DNA of 64,000 bases from Bradyrhizobium sediminis (GCF_018736085.1 NZ_CP076134.1:5218501-5282500); one strand, 5' to 3'. Numbered from the stretch's first letter, positions 7,072-15,411 are shown. Notes: a model not told the origin generated them from the sequence alone. Translations and numbers: made by a program.

Positions 7072-10000
7072 ATGCCGAAAACATCCCCCAAAGCCGCCAT
7101 CAAACCCGCTGCCGTCAAGGCGCCCGCCAAGGGCGACCATGTCTTTCTGGTCGACGGCTCCTCCTATATTTTCCGTGCCTATCACGCGCTGCCGCCGCTG
7201 AACCGCAAATCCGACGGCCTGCAGGTCAATGCCGTGCTCGGCTTCTGCAACATGCTGTGGAAGCTGTTGCGCGACATGCCGCCGGACAACCGGCCGACGC
7301 ATCTCGCCATCGTGTTCGACAAGTCGGAAATCACCTTCCGCAACAAGCTCTATCCCGACTACAAGGCGCACCGGCCGCCGGCGCCGGACGATCTGATCCC
7401 GCAATTCGCGCTGATCCGCGAGGCGGTGCGCGCCTTCGACCTGCCCTGCCTCGAACAGGGCGGCTTCGAGGCCGACGATCTGATCGCGACCTATGCGCGC
7501 GAGGCCGGCGAGCGCGGCGCCACCACGACCATCGTTTCCTCCGACAAGGACCTGATGCAGCTCGTCACCGACAAGGTGACCATGTACGACACCATGAAGG
7601 ACCGCCGCATCGGCATTCCCGAAGTGATCGAGAAATTCGGTGTGCCGCCGGAGAAGGTGGTCGAGGTCCAGGCGCTGATTGGAGATTCCACGGATAACGT
7701 TCCAGGCGTTCCCGGCGTGGGGCCAAAAGCTGCAGGCACCTTGATAAGTGTATTGGGCTCTCTTGATCGAATTCTTTCTGCGGAGAAGAATCCTGAGATA
7801 ATCGAGAATGAATTGAAGACTAAGTTGGCCGAGCTTGATGAGCAGATTGCAAGTATCGCTGGCAAGCCAATAAAGCCAGGCTCAGCGGCAGAAGTCGGAA
7901 AAGTCCTCTCAGAGAAATTTGGAGAGAAAGATCTAGCCAAGGATAAGAAGGGAAACCCTACGGCGGATACTGAGACAATTGGACGACTCGCAGATTCAGG
8001 AAACAAATTCTGCAAGTTAATTTTGGAAGCCCGCGATTTGTCGCGCGTGATCGGCGGCACTGTCTCAAAAATAATTGCAAATAAGGATCTGGCGGAGACC
8101 TCGCGGCAGCTGGTGCTGCTCGACGACAAGGTCAAGCTCGACGTGCCGCTCGCCGACCTCGCGGTGCACGAGCCCGACGCGCGCAAGCTGATCGCGTTCC
8201 TGAAGGCGATGGAGTTTTCCACCCTCACCCGCCGCGTCGCCGAATATTCACAGATCGATCCGTCGGACGTGGAAGCCGACGCGAAGAACGCCAGCGGCGC
8301 CAGCGGCAAGTCGGCCGGCTCTTCGCCGCCTCCCCCGCGCGCGGCGGAAGGCGATCTTTTCGGCGATCAAGCCCCGCCTGCTTCCGCCAACGGCAAGGGC
8401 CGCGCCTCCGCCGTCGGAAAAGAGGGCAAGCCGGATAGATCGAACGTCATCCTGACGCCCCATGCGCTCGCCGCCGCCCGCGCCGAAGCCGCGCGCAAAA
8501 CGCCGGTCGATCGCAACAAGTACCAGACCATCCGCAGTCTCGATCAGCTCAATGCCTGGATCGCGCGGGTGCATGACGTCGGCTATTTCGCCATCGAGGC
8601 CAAGGCGAACTCGATCGACCCGATGCAGGCGGAGATGTCGGGCATTGCGCTGGCGCTGGCGCCGAACGACGCCTGCTATGTCCCGCTTGCCCACAAGGCC
8701 TCGGGCGACGGCGACGGTCTGTTCGCCGCCGGCCTTGCGCCCGACCAGATCGAGGCGGCCGACGCGCTGGAGTCGCTGCGGCCGCTGCTGGAATCCCAGG
8801 GCATCCTGAAGATCGGCTTCAACATCAAGTTCAACGCGGTGATGTTCGCGCAACACGGCATCACCCTGCAGAATCACGACGACGCGCAACTGATGTCCTA
8901 TGCGCTTGATGCCGGGCGCAATTCGCATGCGCTCGATGCGCTGTCCGAACGCTGGCTCGGCCACGCCATCATCAGCCACGGCGAACTCACGGGCAGCGGC
9001 AAGGGCAAGCTCGCCTTCGATCAGGTCGCGATCGACAGGGCAACCGCTTATTCGGCCGAGGATGCCGACGTGATCTTACGGCTATGGCAGGTACTGAAGC
9101 CGCGCCTGGTCGCCGAGCGCATGGCCACCGTCTACGAGACGCTGGAACGGCCGCTGATCTCGGTGCTGGCGCGGATGGAGCGGCGCGGCATCTCGATCGA
9201 CCGCCAGGTACTCTCGAGGCTGTCGGCCGATTTCGCCCAGACCGCGGCGCGGGTCGAGGCCGAAATCCAGGAAATCGCCGGCGAGCCGGTCAATGTCGGC
9301 AGCCCCAAACAGATCGGCGACATCCTGTTCGGCAAGATGGGCCTTCCCGGCGGCACCAAGACCAAGACCGGGGCGTGGTCGACGACGGCGCAGGTGCTCG
9401 ACGATCTCGCCGAGCAGGGCCACGATTTGCCGAAGAAGATTCTCGAGTGGCGGCAGGTCTCGAAACTGAAATCGACCTATACCGACGCGCTGCCGACTTA
9501 CGTGCACCCGCAGACCCATCGCGTCCACACCACTTACGCGCTGGCGGCGACCACGACGGGGCGGCTGTCGTCGAACGAGCCGAACCTGCAGAACATTCCG
9601 GTGCGTACCGAGGACGGCCGCAAGATCCGCCGCGCCTTCATTGCTTCCCCCGGCCACAAGCTGGTGTCTGCGGATTATTCGCAGATCGAGCTGCGGCTGC
9701 TCGCCGAGATCGCCGATATCCCGGTGCTGAAACAGGCATTCAAGGACGGGCTCGACATTCACGCCATGACCGCCTCGGAAATGTTCGGCGTGCCGATCAA
9801 GGACATGCCGGGCGAGGTGCGCCGCCGGGCCAAGGCGATCAATTTCGGCATCATCTACGGCATCTCGGCGTTCGGGCTCGCCAACCAGCTCGGCATCGCC
9901 CGCGAGGAAGCCTCCGCCTACATCAAGAAATATTTCGAGCGCTTTCCGGGCATCCGCGCCTACATGGACGCGACGCGGGATTTCTGCCGCAGCCACGGCT

Positions 10001-10359
10001 ATGTCGAAACGCTGTTCGGCCGGAAGTGCCATTACCCCGACATCAAGGCTTCCAACGCCTCGATCCGCTCGTTCAACGAACGCGCCGCGATCAACGCGCG
10101 GCTGCAGGGCACCGCCGCCGACATCATCCGCCGCGCCATGACGCGGATGGAGGATGCGCTGGCCGAGAAGAAGCTCTCGGCGCAGATGCTGCTGCAGGTC
10201 CACGACGAGTTGATCTTCGAGGTGCCCGACAACGAGGTCGCCGCGACCTTGCCGGTGGTGCAGCACGTCATGCAGGACGCGCCATTCCCCGCGGTGGTGC
10301 TGTCGGTGCCGCTGCATGTCGATGCGCGGGCGGCGAACAATTGGGACGAGGCGCATTGA
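7072..10359 (+). CDS. polA: DNA polymerase I, with an atypical inserted segment in the 5'-nuclease domain
   Basis: A 1095-residue protein, longer than most PolA (E. coli 928). The 5'-nuclease domain keeps its acidic ligands (VFLVDGSS, FEADDLIA, SSDKDLMQ, GDSTDNVPG). The polymerase domain is intact, with motif A 'SADYSQIELRLLAE', motif B 'RRRAKAINFGIIYGI' and motif C 'LQVHDELIFEV'. In the central 3'-5' exonuclease-like domain the usual acidic sites look altered: 'FAIEAKANSID' at the D355/E357 position and 'NIKFNAVMF' where E. coli has D424. Proofreading is therefore probably absent. From 7681 to about 8097 the DNA is far more AT-rich, and about 90 additional residues (around 244-333) interrupt the domain just after the helix-hairpin-helix motif. 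They resemble a polymerase thumb segment. The frame stays open, so the gene is probably functional. Confidence 0.95.
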   Translation: MPKTSPKAAIKPAAVKAPAKGDHVFLVDGSSYIFRAYHALPPLNRKSDGLQVNAVLGFCNMLWKLLRDMPPDNRPTHLAIVFDKSEITFRNKLYPDYKAHRPPAPDDLIPQFALIREAVRAFDLPCLEQGGFEADDLIATYAREAGERGATTTIVSSDKDLMQLVTDKVTMYDTMKDRRIGIPEVIEKFGVPPEKVVEVQALIGDSTDNVPGVPGVGPKAAGTLISVLGSLDRILSAEKNPEIIENELKTKLAELDEQIASIAGKPIKPGSAAEVGKVLSEKFGEKDLAKDKKGNPTADTETIGRLADSGNKFCKLILEARDLSRVIGGTVSKIIANKDLAETSRQLVLLDDKVKLDVPLADLAVHEPDARKLIAFLKAMEFSTLTRRVAEYSQIDPSDVEADAKNASGASGKSAGSSPPPPRAAEGDLFGDQAPPASANGKGRASAVGKEGKPDRSNVILTPHALAAARAEAARKTPVDRNKYQTIRSLDQLNAWIARVHDVGYFAIEAKANSIDPMQAEMSGIALALAPNDACYVPLAHKASGDGDGLFAAGLAPDQIEAADALESLRPLLESQGILKIGFNIKFNAVMFAQHGITLQNHDDAQLMSYALDAGRNSHALDALSERWLGHAIISHGELTGSGKGKLAFDQVAIDRATAYSAEDADVILRLWQVLKPRLVAERMATVYETLERPLISVLARMERRGISIDRQVLSRLSADFAQTAARVEAEIQEIAGEPVNVGSPKQIGDILFGKMGLPGGTKTKTGAWSTTAQVLDDLAEQGHDLPKKILEWRQVSKLKSTYTDALPTYVHPQTHRVHTTYALAATTTGRLSSNEPNLQNIPVRTEDGRKIRRAFIASPGHKLVSADYSQIELRLLAEIADIPVLKQAFKDGLDIHAMTASEMFGVPIKDMPGEVRRRAKAINFGIIYGISAFGLANQLGIAREEASAYIKKYFERFPGIRAYMDATRDFCRSHGYVETLFGRKCHYPDIKASNASIRSFNERAAINARLQGTAADIIRRAMTRMEDALAEKKLSAQMLLQVHDELIFEVPDNEVAATLPVVQHVMQDAPFPAVVLSVPLHVDARAANNWDEAH
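7681..8097 (+). other. AT-rich mosaic segment inside polA encoding an extra thumb-like module
   Basis: By direct count, bases 7741-8040 are 45% G+C, against about 70% in the upstream flank (42 of 60 at 7381-7440). Codons rare in the rest of the gene (ATA, CTA, TTA, AGA-type) cluster here. The encoded protein runs from GDSTDNVPGVPG to about NKDLAETSRQL. It contains 'QIASIAGKPIKPGSAAEVGK' and 'NKFCKLILEARDLSR', which parallel the enzyme's own thumb 'EIQEIAGEPVNVGSPKQIGD' and 'HDLPKKILEWRQVSK'. Both edges are sharp and in frame. Recombination with a divergent, possibly phage-type polA is the likeliest origin. Confidence 0.75.
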
Positions 10360-10415
10360 GCGTTTTCACCGCGCCGAAAGCCCCAACCAGCCCGCAACCC
10401 CACCATGCACCACCG

Positions 10416-10979
10416 ATGAAAATCATTGCGATTTCCGGCAGCCTTCGCGCTGTCTCCTTGAACACCGCGGTACTTCACGCCGCCGGCCGCCTCGCTCCTG
10501 CCGGCGTGGAAATTGAGGTTTATGAAGGAATCGGGCAGCTTCCCTTCTTCAATCCCGACCTCGATGGCGAACGCCTGCCCCGGCAGATCGCCGATTTTCG
10601 CAACATTATCGGAACAGCCGACGGACTCCTGATCTCCAGCCCCGAATACGCCCGTGGCGTTGCCGGGGTGACAAAGAATGCGCTCGATTGGCTGGTGGGC
10701 AGCTTTGAATTTCCGAACAAGCCGGTGGCGCTGATCAATACTTCGCCGCGAGCGACCCACGCGCTGGCAGCTCTGACGATCACGCTCGAGACGATGTCGG
10801 CGCGACTCGTCAAGGATGCGTCGATTACGCTGCCGTTGCTCGGCACGGTGAACGACGCGGATAGCATCGCGACGAATCCCAGGTTTGCCGACCCGCTGCG
10901 GAGCGCGATCGAGATCTATGTTCGTGCGCTCAGGGCCATCGCGGAAGAAGAATTGCACTCGGAGCAATTTACGAAATGA
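10416..10979 (+). CDS. NADPH-dependent FMN reductase family protein
   Basis: A 187-residue flavodoxin-fold protein starting 'MKIIAISGSLRAVSLNTAVL'. The G-S-L-R-x-x-S-x-N loop binds the FMN phosphate in the ArsH/ChrR/SsuE-like NAD(P)H:FMN (quinone) reductase family. The segment 'LLISSPEYARGVAGVTKNAL' matches the conserved P-E-Y...K-N-x-x-D-W block. It is probably a cytoplasmic reductase of quinones or free flavin; the physiological substrate is unknown. The start lies 57 bp after polA, so co-transcription is possible. Codon use is somewhat less GC-biased than in polA. Confidence 0.88.
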   Translation: MKIIAISGSLRAVSLNTAVLHAAGRLAPAGVEIEVYEGIGQLPFFNPDLDGERLPRQIADFRNIIGTADGLLISSPEYARGVAGVTKNALDWLVGSFEFPNKPVALINTSPRATHALAALTITLETMSARLVKDASITLPLLGTVNDADSIATNPRFADPLRSAIEIYVRALRAIAEEELHSEQFTK

Positions 10980-10992
10980 CATCGCGACATCG

Positions 10993-11012
10993 CGCGCGGT
11001 AGAAACCGCGCG
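10993..11012. promoter_or_regulatory. Perfect 8-bp hairpin with AGAA loop between FMN reductase and lysE
   Basis: The sequence 'cgcgcggt agaa accgcgcg' forms an 8-bp GC-rich stem with a tetraloop. It begins 14 bp after the upstream stop and ends 22 bp before the downstream ATG. There is no T-run, so it is not a classical terminator. It could be a pause or processing site, or chance in GC-rich DNA. Confidence 0.35.
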
Positions 11013-11033
11013 AATTCACTTCGCGAGTCCCCC

Positions 11034-11669
11034 ATGCCCGATCCCGCCTCCCTGCTCGGCTTTGCCCTGGTTGCGCTGACCATGGTGCTGACGCCGGGGC
11101 CGAACATGATCTACCTGATCTCGCGTTCGATCACGCAGGGGCCGATGGCCGGCATCATTTCGCTCGGCGGCGTCGCACTCGGTTTCGTGTTCTACATGCT
11201 GTGCGCAGCGCTCGGCATCACCGCGCTATTGTTCGCGGTGCCGTTCGCCTATGACGCGCTGCGGCTCGCCGGCGCGGCCTATCTCATGTGGCTGGCGTGG
11301 CAGGCGCTGAAGCCGAACGGGCGCTCGCCGTTCCAGGTACGCGAACTCGCGGTCGATCCCCCGCGCAAACTATTCGCGATGGGCCTGTTCACCAACCTGC
11401 TCAATCCCAAGGCCGCGATGCTCTATCTGGCGCTGCTGCCGCAGTTCATCGATCCGGCTCACGGCAGCGTGCTGACGCAGTCGCTGGCGCTCGGCTTCAC
11501 CCAGATCGCGATCAGCGTCAGCGTCAACGCGCTGATCGCACTGGCCGCTGGCTCGATCGCGCTGTTCCTCGGCACCAGGCCGAGCTGGCTTCTGGTGCAG
11601 CGCTGGCTGATGGGCACCGTGCTCGCCGGGCTGGCGGTCCAGATGGCGCTGGAGACGAAGCGGGCGTGA
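11034..11669 (+). CDS. LysE/RhtB family exporter
   Basis: A 211-residue inner-membrane protein with about six hydrophobic segments. Near the N terminus 'MVLTPGPNMIYLISRSITQG' carries the conserved P-G-P motif of LysE/RhtB translocators. 'LLNPKAAMLYLALLPQFI' is the second family signature (N-P-K-A). Members export amino acids or homoserine lactone-like metabolites using the proton gradient. The substrate cannot be predicted from sequence alone. Confidence 0.9.
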   Translation: MPDPASLLGFALVALTMVLTPGPNMIYLISRSITQGPMAGIISLGGVALGFVFYMLCAALGITALLFAVPFAYDALRLAGAAYLMWLAWQALKPNGRSPFQVRELAVDPPRKLFAMGLFTNLLNPKAAMLYLALLPQFIDPAHGSVLTQSLALGFTQIAISVSVNALIALAAGSIALFLGTRPSWLLVQRWLMGTVLAGLAVQMALETKRA

Positions 11670-11676
11670 GCGCGCT

Positions 11677-11774
11677 CGTCATGCGCGGGCTTGACCCGCG
11701 CATCCATCGTCTGCGGCAGCAGACATGAAATTTGGTCGAAGAGGATGGATTGCCGGGTCAAGCCCGGCAATGAC
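11677..11774. repeat. Interspersed palindromic repeat, family A (copy 4)
   Basis: The left arm 'tcgtcatgcgcgggcttgac' and the right arm 'ccgggtcaagcccggcaatg' form an inverted pair. It sits between the convergent lysE (+) and GST (-) genes, ending 13 bp before the GST stop. Confidence 0.8.
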
Positions 11775-11786
11775 ACTGAATAAACC

Positions 11787-12413
11787 TCAATCCAGCTTCG
11801 CCTCCATGCCGCGCTTGACCGCCGGCCGCGCCATCAGGGCGTTGTACCAGCGCTCGACATTCGGAAAATCCTTCAGCTCCACCTTGTGGCGCGGGTGGCG
11901 CCAAGCCCAGCCGAGAATGGCGAAGTCGGCGACCGACAAGGGTCCGGCGACGAATTCGTTGGTTGCCAGGCGGCGGTCCAGCACGCCGTAAAGCCTTCGC
12001 GTCTCCGCCATGAAGCGCTTCAGGCCATAGGCGCGGTCCGTCTCGTTCTCCAGCGCGATGAAGTGATGCACCTGGCCCGGCATCGGCCCGAAGCCGCCCA
12101 TCTGCCACATCAGCCATTCATAGACGGGGATGCGGTCGATCAGGGGGACGGGCAGGAACTTGCCGGTCTTCTCGCCGAGATAGAGCAGGATGGCGCCGGA
12201 TTCGAACACGCTGACCCGCTTGCCGCCGGGGCCGTCGGGATCGACGATCGCGGGAATCTTGTTGTTGGGACTGATGGCGAGGAATTCCGGCGCCATCTGC
12301 TCGCCCTTGCTGATGTTCACCGGGAACACCTTGTATGGCAGGCCCATCTCCTCCAGCGCGACCGAGATCTTGCGGCCGTTCGGCGTGTTCCAGGTGTAGA
12401 GTTCGATGGTCAT
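11787..12413 (-). CDS. Glutathione S-transferase, YfcG/disulfide-bond oxidoreductase type
   Basis: A 208-residue protein starting 'MTIELYTWNTPNGRKISVAL' (ATG at 12413; an in-frame ATG seven codons upstream is also possible). The thioredoxin-like domain has the T-P-N-G-R-K active-site region of Nu-class GSTs such as YfcG and YghU. It also has 'ISPNNKIPAIVD' (cis-Pro loop) and 'VFESGAILLYLGEKTG' (E-S glutathione-binding turn). The all-helical C-terminal domain follows with 'LSVADFAILGW'. The likely activity is glutathione-dependent disulfide reduction in the cytoplasm. Confidence 0.9.
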   Translation of the reverse strand: MTIELYTWNTPNGRKISVALEEMGLPYKVFPVNISKGEQMAPEFLAISPNNKIPAIVDPDGPGGKRVSVFESGAILLYLGEKTGKFLPVPLIDRIPVYEWLMWQMGGFGPMPGQVHHFIALENETDRAYGLKRFMAETRRLYGVLDRRLATNEFVAGPLSVADFAILGWAWRHPRHKVELKDFPNVERWYNALMARPAVKRGMEAKLD

Positions 12414-12593
12414 TTTCGTCGTTTCCCCCGCCAAGCGGGGTATTCAGTAGCCCGGAACCTGCTGGGGTTACAACCGCTGCTGCCGCCGGTGCCGATAGGG
12501 AAACTATGCGTTGTTGACGGAACGAGATCGGCGCTGGAATGTGCCCGCGGTCGCCGATAGATTGCGCCCGCCCTCAGCCCCGAGAACAACGCC

Positions 12594-13157
12594 TTGTCCA
12601 AATCAGCCTCCCGCGCCCGCCTCGCCGAGATCATCCGCAAGCGCTCGTTCGGGCGCGGCGAAATCACGCTGGCCTCGGGCCGCAAGAGCGATTTCTATTT
12701 CAACCTGAAGCCGACCATGCTCGATCCCGAAGGCGCGACGCTGCTGGCGGAACTGACCTTTGAGGCGCTGAAGGACGATAACCTGGATTATGTCGGTGGC
12801 CTCGAAATGGGCGCGGTGCCGCTCGCCGGCGCGATCGCGCAACTGTCCTGGATCAAGGGCCATCCGATCGCGGCGTTCTTCGTGCGCAAGAAGCCGAAGG
12901 AGCACGGCGCCCGGCTCGCGGTCGAGGGATTGGCAAAAGGCGAGAGCCTGCAAGGCAAGCGTATCGTCATCGTCGAGGACGTCACCACCACAGGCGGCTC
13001 GGCGTTGAAGGCGGTGGAAGCGGTGCGCGACGCCGGCGGCGAGATCGCGCTGGTCTTCACCATGGTCGACCGCGAGGAAGGCGCCAGCGAAACCTTCGCG
13101 CAAGCCGGCCTGAACTTCCGCTCGCTCTACAAGGCCAGTGAATTTTTGAAGGGGTGA
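12594..13157 (+). CDS. pyrE: Orotate phosphoribosyltransferase
   Basis: A 187-residue enzyme converting orotate plus PRPP to OMP in pyrimidine synthesis. The start is a TTG at 12594 ('[20 protein letters not shown]'). The N-terminal region contains '[20 protein letters not shown]', an orotate-binding signature. The PRPP-binding loop is '[20 protein letters not shown]', with [10 protein letters not shown]. Length fits the family. A short hairpin overlaps its stop codon. Confidence 0.93.
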   Translation: MSKSASRARLAEIIRKRSFGRGEITLASGRKSDFYFNLKPTMLDPEGATLLAELTFEALKDDNLDYVGGLEMGAVPLAGAIAQLSWIKGHPIAAFFVRKKPKEHGARLAVEGLAKGESLQGKRIVIVEDVTTTGGSALKAVEAVRDAGGEIALVFTMVDREEGASETFAQAGLNFRSLYKASEFLKG

Positions 13158-13180
13158 CAACCCCAATTGTTTTTCTTCTT
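13151..13180 (+). terminator. Short hairpin and T-rich tract at the pyrE stop codon
   Basis: 'ggggt gaca acccc' makes a 5-bp stem containing the pyrE TGA stop, followed by 'aattgtttttcttctt'. The stem is short for an intrinsic terminator, but the T-rich tail and position at the gene end support the call. Confidence 0.5.
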
Positions 13181-13316
13181 ACCTCTCCCGCTTGCGGGGG
13201 AGGTCGACGCGCTCGCAGAGCGCGGCGGGTGGGGGCTCTCACCGTTCACACCGCATTCTCGTCGGGCACCCCCACCCCAGCCCTCCCCCGCAAGCGGGAG
13301 AGGGAGCACATGCATT
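13181..13316. repeat. Interspersed palindromic repeat, family D
   Basis: The outer arms 'acctctcccgcttgcggggg' and 'ctcccccgcaagcgggagag' are inverted complements. The centre has inner complementary blocks (ggtgggggct / cacccccacc). This is the only copy of this type in the window. It fills most of the roughly 300-bp gap between pyrE and the DUF2865 gene; the remainder (13317-13458) shows only possible upstream starts of that gene. Confidence 0.75.
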
Positions 13317-13458
13317 TCTTTTCGGCAATCTCTTGCCCGGTCACCGCTCGTTTACCATCCCGCACTAATGTGAATCCGTGCCGAGGCGCGTATCGCTGCG
13401 GCCGGTCTTGTTGCGTCGGGTGGAGTCTGCGTTGCGTAAAGAGTTGAGTGTTCAGCGC

Positions 13459-14223
13459 ATGCGGCGCCGCATGATGCTTGTTGCCGCCGCCGCGCTCGCA
13501 GGCTCGCTTGCCCTGGCGCCGCGCGTCGCGTCCGCCGAAGGCCTGTTCGATTTCTTTTTCGGCGGCGCCCAGAGGCCACAGCGCCAGGCCCCGCCGCAAG
13601 CCAATTTCTTTGCCGATCCGTTCGGCCAGAACCAGCAGCCCGCGCCGGCGCCACGTGTGGCGTCAGGCTCCGGGCCCGCCTTTTGCGTGCGCAGCTGCGA
13701 CGGCAAGTATTTTCCGCTGATGCGCGGCAATACCTCGCCGGTCCAGATGTGCCAGGCGTTCTGCCCGGCAAGTCCGACCAAAGTCTTCTTCGGCAGCAGC
13801 ATTGACGGCGCATCCTCGGCGACCGGCGAGCGCTATGCCGACAGCGAAAACGCCTTCGCCTATCGCAAGGCGCTGCGCGCCGACTGCACCTGCAACGGCC
13901 GCAATCCTGCAGGGTTGGCCCCGGTCGATCTCACGCTCGACAATTCGCTGCGGTCGGGCGACGTGATCGCCACCACCAGCGGGCTGGTGGCCTATTCCGG
14001 GGTACGGCTCGGCGCCGACCAGACCGCTGAATTCATACCGGTTGCTTCCTATCCCGGCCTCACCGCCGACGTCCGCGCCCGGCTCGGCGAGATCAAGGTG
14101 GCGCCGGTGACGGCGGAAATGATCGCCACATCAGCGCCGGAAGCGAGCCGCGACGTCGCGCTGCCCGCGACCTCGGTGCCGAAGACGGTTTCGACCAGAG
14201 ACAAACGCGCGGAAGCGAATTAG
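13459..14223 (+). CDS. DUF2865 family secreted protein
   Basis: A 254-residue protein. The ATG at 13459 places a clear signal peptide first ('MRRRMMLVAAAALAGSLALA' then PRVASA); the frame stays open to a GTG at 13378. The mature part begins with a Phe/Gly and Pro/Gln-rich segment. It continues with a cysteine-containing core: 'FCVRSCDGKYFPL', 'QMCQAFCPASPTKVFFGSSI' and 'RKALRADCTCNG'. The six or more cysteines probably form disulfides in the periplasm. This arrangement matches DUF2865, a family common in Bradyrhizobiaceae with no known function. Confidence 0.8.
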   Translation: MRRRMMLVAAAALAGSLALAPRVASAEGLFDFFFGGAQRPQRQAPPQANFFADPFGQNQQPAPAPRVASGSGPAFCVRSCDGKYFPLMRGNTSPVQMCQAFCPASPTKVFFGSSIDGASSATGERYADSENAFAYRKALRADCTCNGRNPAGLAPVDLTLDNSLRSGDVIATTSGLVAYSGVRLGADQTAEFIPVASYPGLTADVRARLGEIKVAPVTAEMIATSAPEASRDVALPATSVPKTVSTRDKRAEAN

Positions 14224-14243
14224 ACGCACCGCAGGCTGACACC

Positions 14244-14359
14244 GTCATTGCGAGCGCAAGCGAAGCAATCCATTCGCGAGACCAAGACTGGATTGCTTCG
14301 TCGCGGAGCCTGTCATCGGGCGCGCATTCGCGCGACCCGTTGGCTCCTCGCAATGACGG
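14244..14359. repeat. Interspersed palindromic repeat, family B, long form (copy 1)
   Basis: It begins 'gtcattgcgagcgcaagcga' and ends 'cctcgcaatgacgg'. The central arms are 'gaagcaatcca' and 'tggattgcttc', and a further block holds 'gcctgtcatcgggcgcgc'. The same long form occurs at 34921-35037, and a short form at 18016-18093. It lies between the convergent DUF2865 and hypothetical genes. Confidence 0.8.
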
Positions 14360-14376
14360 AAAGAGCGCCGACGACC

Positions 14377-14808
14377 TTACCGCCCGACGATGACGCCGAT
14401 CACGTTCGGCGCCGACAGATATTTCTCCTCGATCTCGGCGCGCGCCGCGGCGCGGTTTTCCGGCGTCAACAGGCCGCGCTTTTCGGCCAGGATCATCCAG
14501 CAATAGCCCCACCAGTCCGTCAGCATGCCCTCGTCGTCGACAAGGTCGTAGCCCTGTTCGGCCGCAAAGATCCGTGCATGGGCCTCGTCGAGCGAATCGA
14601 GGAAGACGTGATCCTGGTCGGAGAACAGATCGTCGCTGAAATCGTCCGTGGTGTAGCCCCATACCGACATGCAGACGGCGTTGAACTCGCGGTCGATCGC
14701 GTCGTCATCGACGATCCTGCGGCGGGAAGCCTTATGCAGCCGCGACAGCGAACGGGCGAAGTCGGCGATGCGGGTGAGCGCGAATTGATCGAAGGCGATG
14801 GTGGACAT
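14377..14808 (-). CDS. Hypothetical acidic protein
   Basis: A 143-residue protein starting 'MSTIAFDQFALTRIADFARS'; a longer frame of 15 codons exists but has a weaker start. It is acidic in the middle (DDDAIDREF, TTDDFSDDLFSDQD) and contains aromatic-rich 'MLTDWWGYCWMILAEKRGLL'. There is no signal peptide or membrane segment, so it is probably cytoplasmic. I do not recognise a family or motif with known function. It is a single gene. Confidence 0.65.
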   Translation of the reverse strand: MSTIAFDQFALTRIADFARSLSRLHKASRRRIVDDDAIDREFNAVCMSVWGYTTDDFSDDLFSDQDHVFLDSLDEAHARIFAAEQGYDLVDDEGMLTDWWGYCWMILAEKRGLLTPENRAAARAEIEEKYLSAPNVIGVIVGR

Positions 14809-14977
14809 GTAGTCCTCGCAAGCTTGGACAGACCATAGATATTGTGTCGGCACAGCGCCGAATCACTATGATATATCAAAGACTTGCTAAAGTGTTCTTA
14901 ATTTGTTCCAATAAATATTGCGGTCGTCCCGGCGCAGGCCGGGACGACAAGAGAAAGGTGTGATTGCCGCTCAGCCC

Positions 14978-15208
14978 TCACATCGCCGACAGCAGCCTAT
15001 CCCCGCAATAATTGGCGTAGAATTTTCCGCCGCACTGCCGCTTGATCGCGGCGCAGCGGGTGGCGGGGGAAGCATTTTTCGCGACGCTGAAGGAGCAGCT
15101 CAGGCCGTCGGCGCTTTTACCGGCCTTGCCGGCGGCGAAGGCAGCACTCGTCGCGCCGACGCAGAATACCAGCAACGCCGCGGCGGCGATTTCGATCGTC
15201 AGTCTCAT
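14978..15208 (-). CDS. Small secreted four-cysteine protein
   Basis: A 76-residue protein with signal peptide 'MRLTIEIAAAALLVFCVGAT' and a likely cleavage after SAAFA. The mature region of about 48 residues is basic. It has four cysteines spaced as LSC...TRC...RQCGGKFY...NYC, enough for two disulfides. The start ATG at 15208 is chosen for the signal peptide; the frame stays open 80 codons upstream into the region divergent from glgP. Function is unknown. A TATCGCGATA palindrome lies 20 bp upstream. Confidence 0.65.
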   Translation of the reverse strand: MRLTIEIAAAALLVFCVGATSAAFAAGKAGKSADGLSCSFSVAKNASPATRCAAIKRQCGGKFYANYCGDRLLSAM

Positions 15209-15228
15209 GGCGCGGCTCTCCCCTAAGC

Positions 15229-15238
15229 TATCGCGATA
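15229..15238. promoter_or_regulatory. TATCGCGATA palindrome in divergent intergenic region
   Basis: A perfect 10-bp palindrome lies between the small cysteine-rich gene (start 15208, minus) and glgP (start 15412, plus). Its position would suit an operator, but no cognate regulator can be named and it could be chance. Confidence 0.25.
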
Positions 15239-15411
15239 TCTCGTCCTTCCAAGCCGATGATAGCACCAAAGCCTGCTGGCGCGGAGGCGGTCAAATCGGC
15301 CCGGTCCTTGCATAAAATCATGCCGCGCAGTGCACAACAATGCCTCCGGCGGTTTCGACGCCTGCGCAAGGCGCGTATCATTTTGCCGGGACTCGCAGAA
15401 GGATTTGAGAT

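Noticed and set aside
7072-10359. Intein in polA as the cause of the extra sequence
   Set aside because: The insert lacks intein splice-junction residues (Cys/Ser at the start, His-Asn at the end) and intein blocks, and is only about 90 residues.
9084-10415. Open frame overlapping the polymerase domain of polA and running into the FMN reductase gene
   Set aside because: Only its last part (from 10416) is a real gene; the first 444 codons are out of frame with polA and low in protein character.
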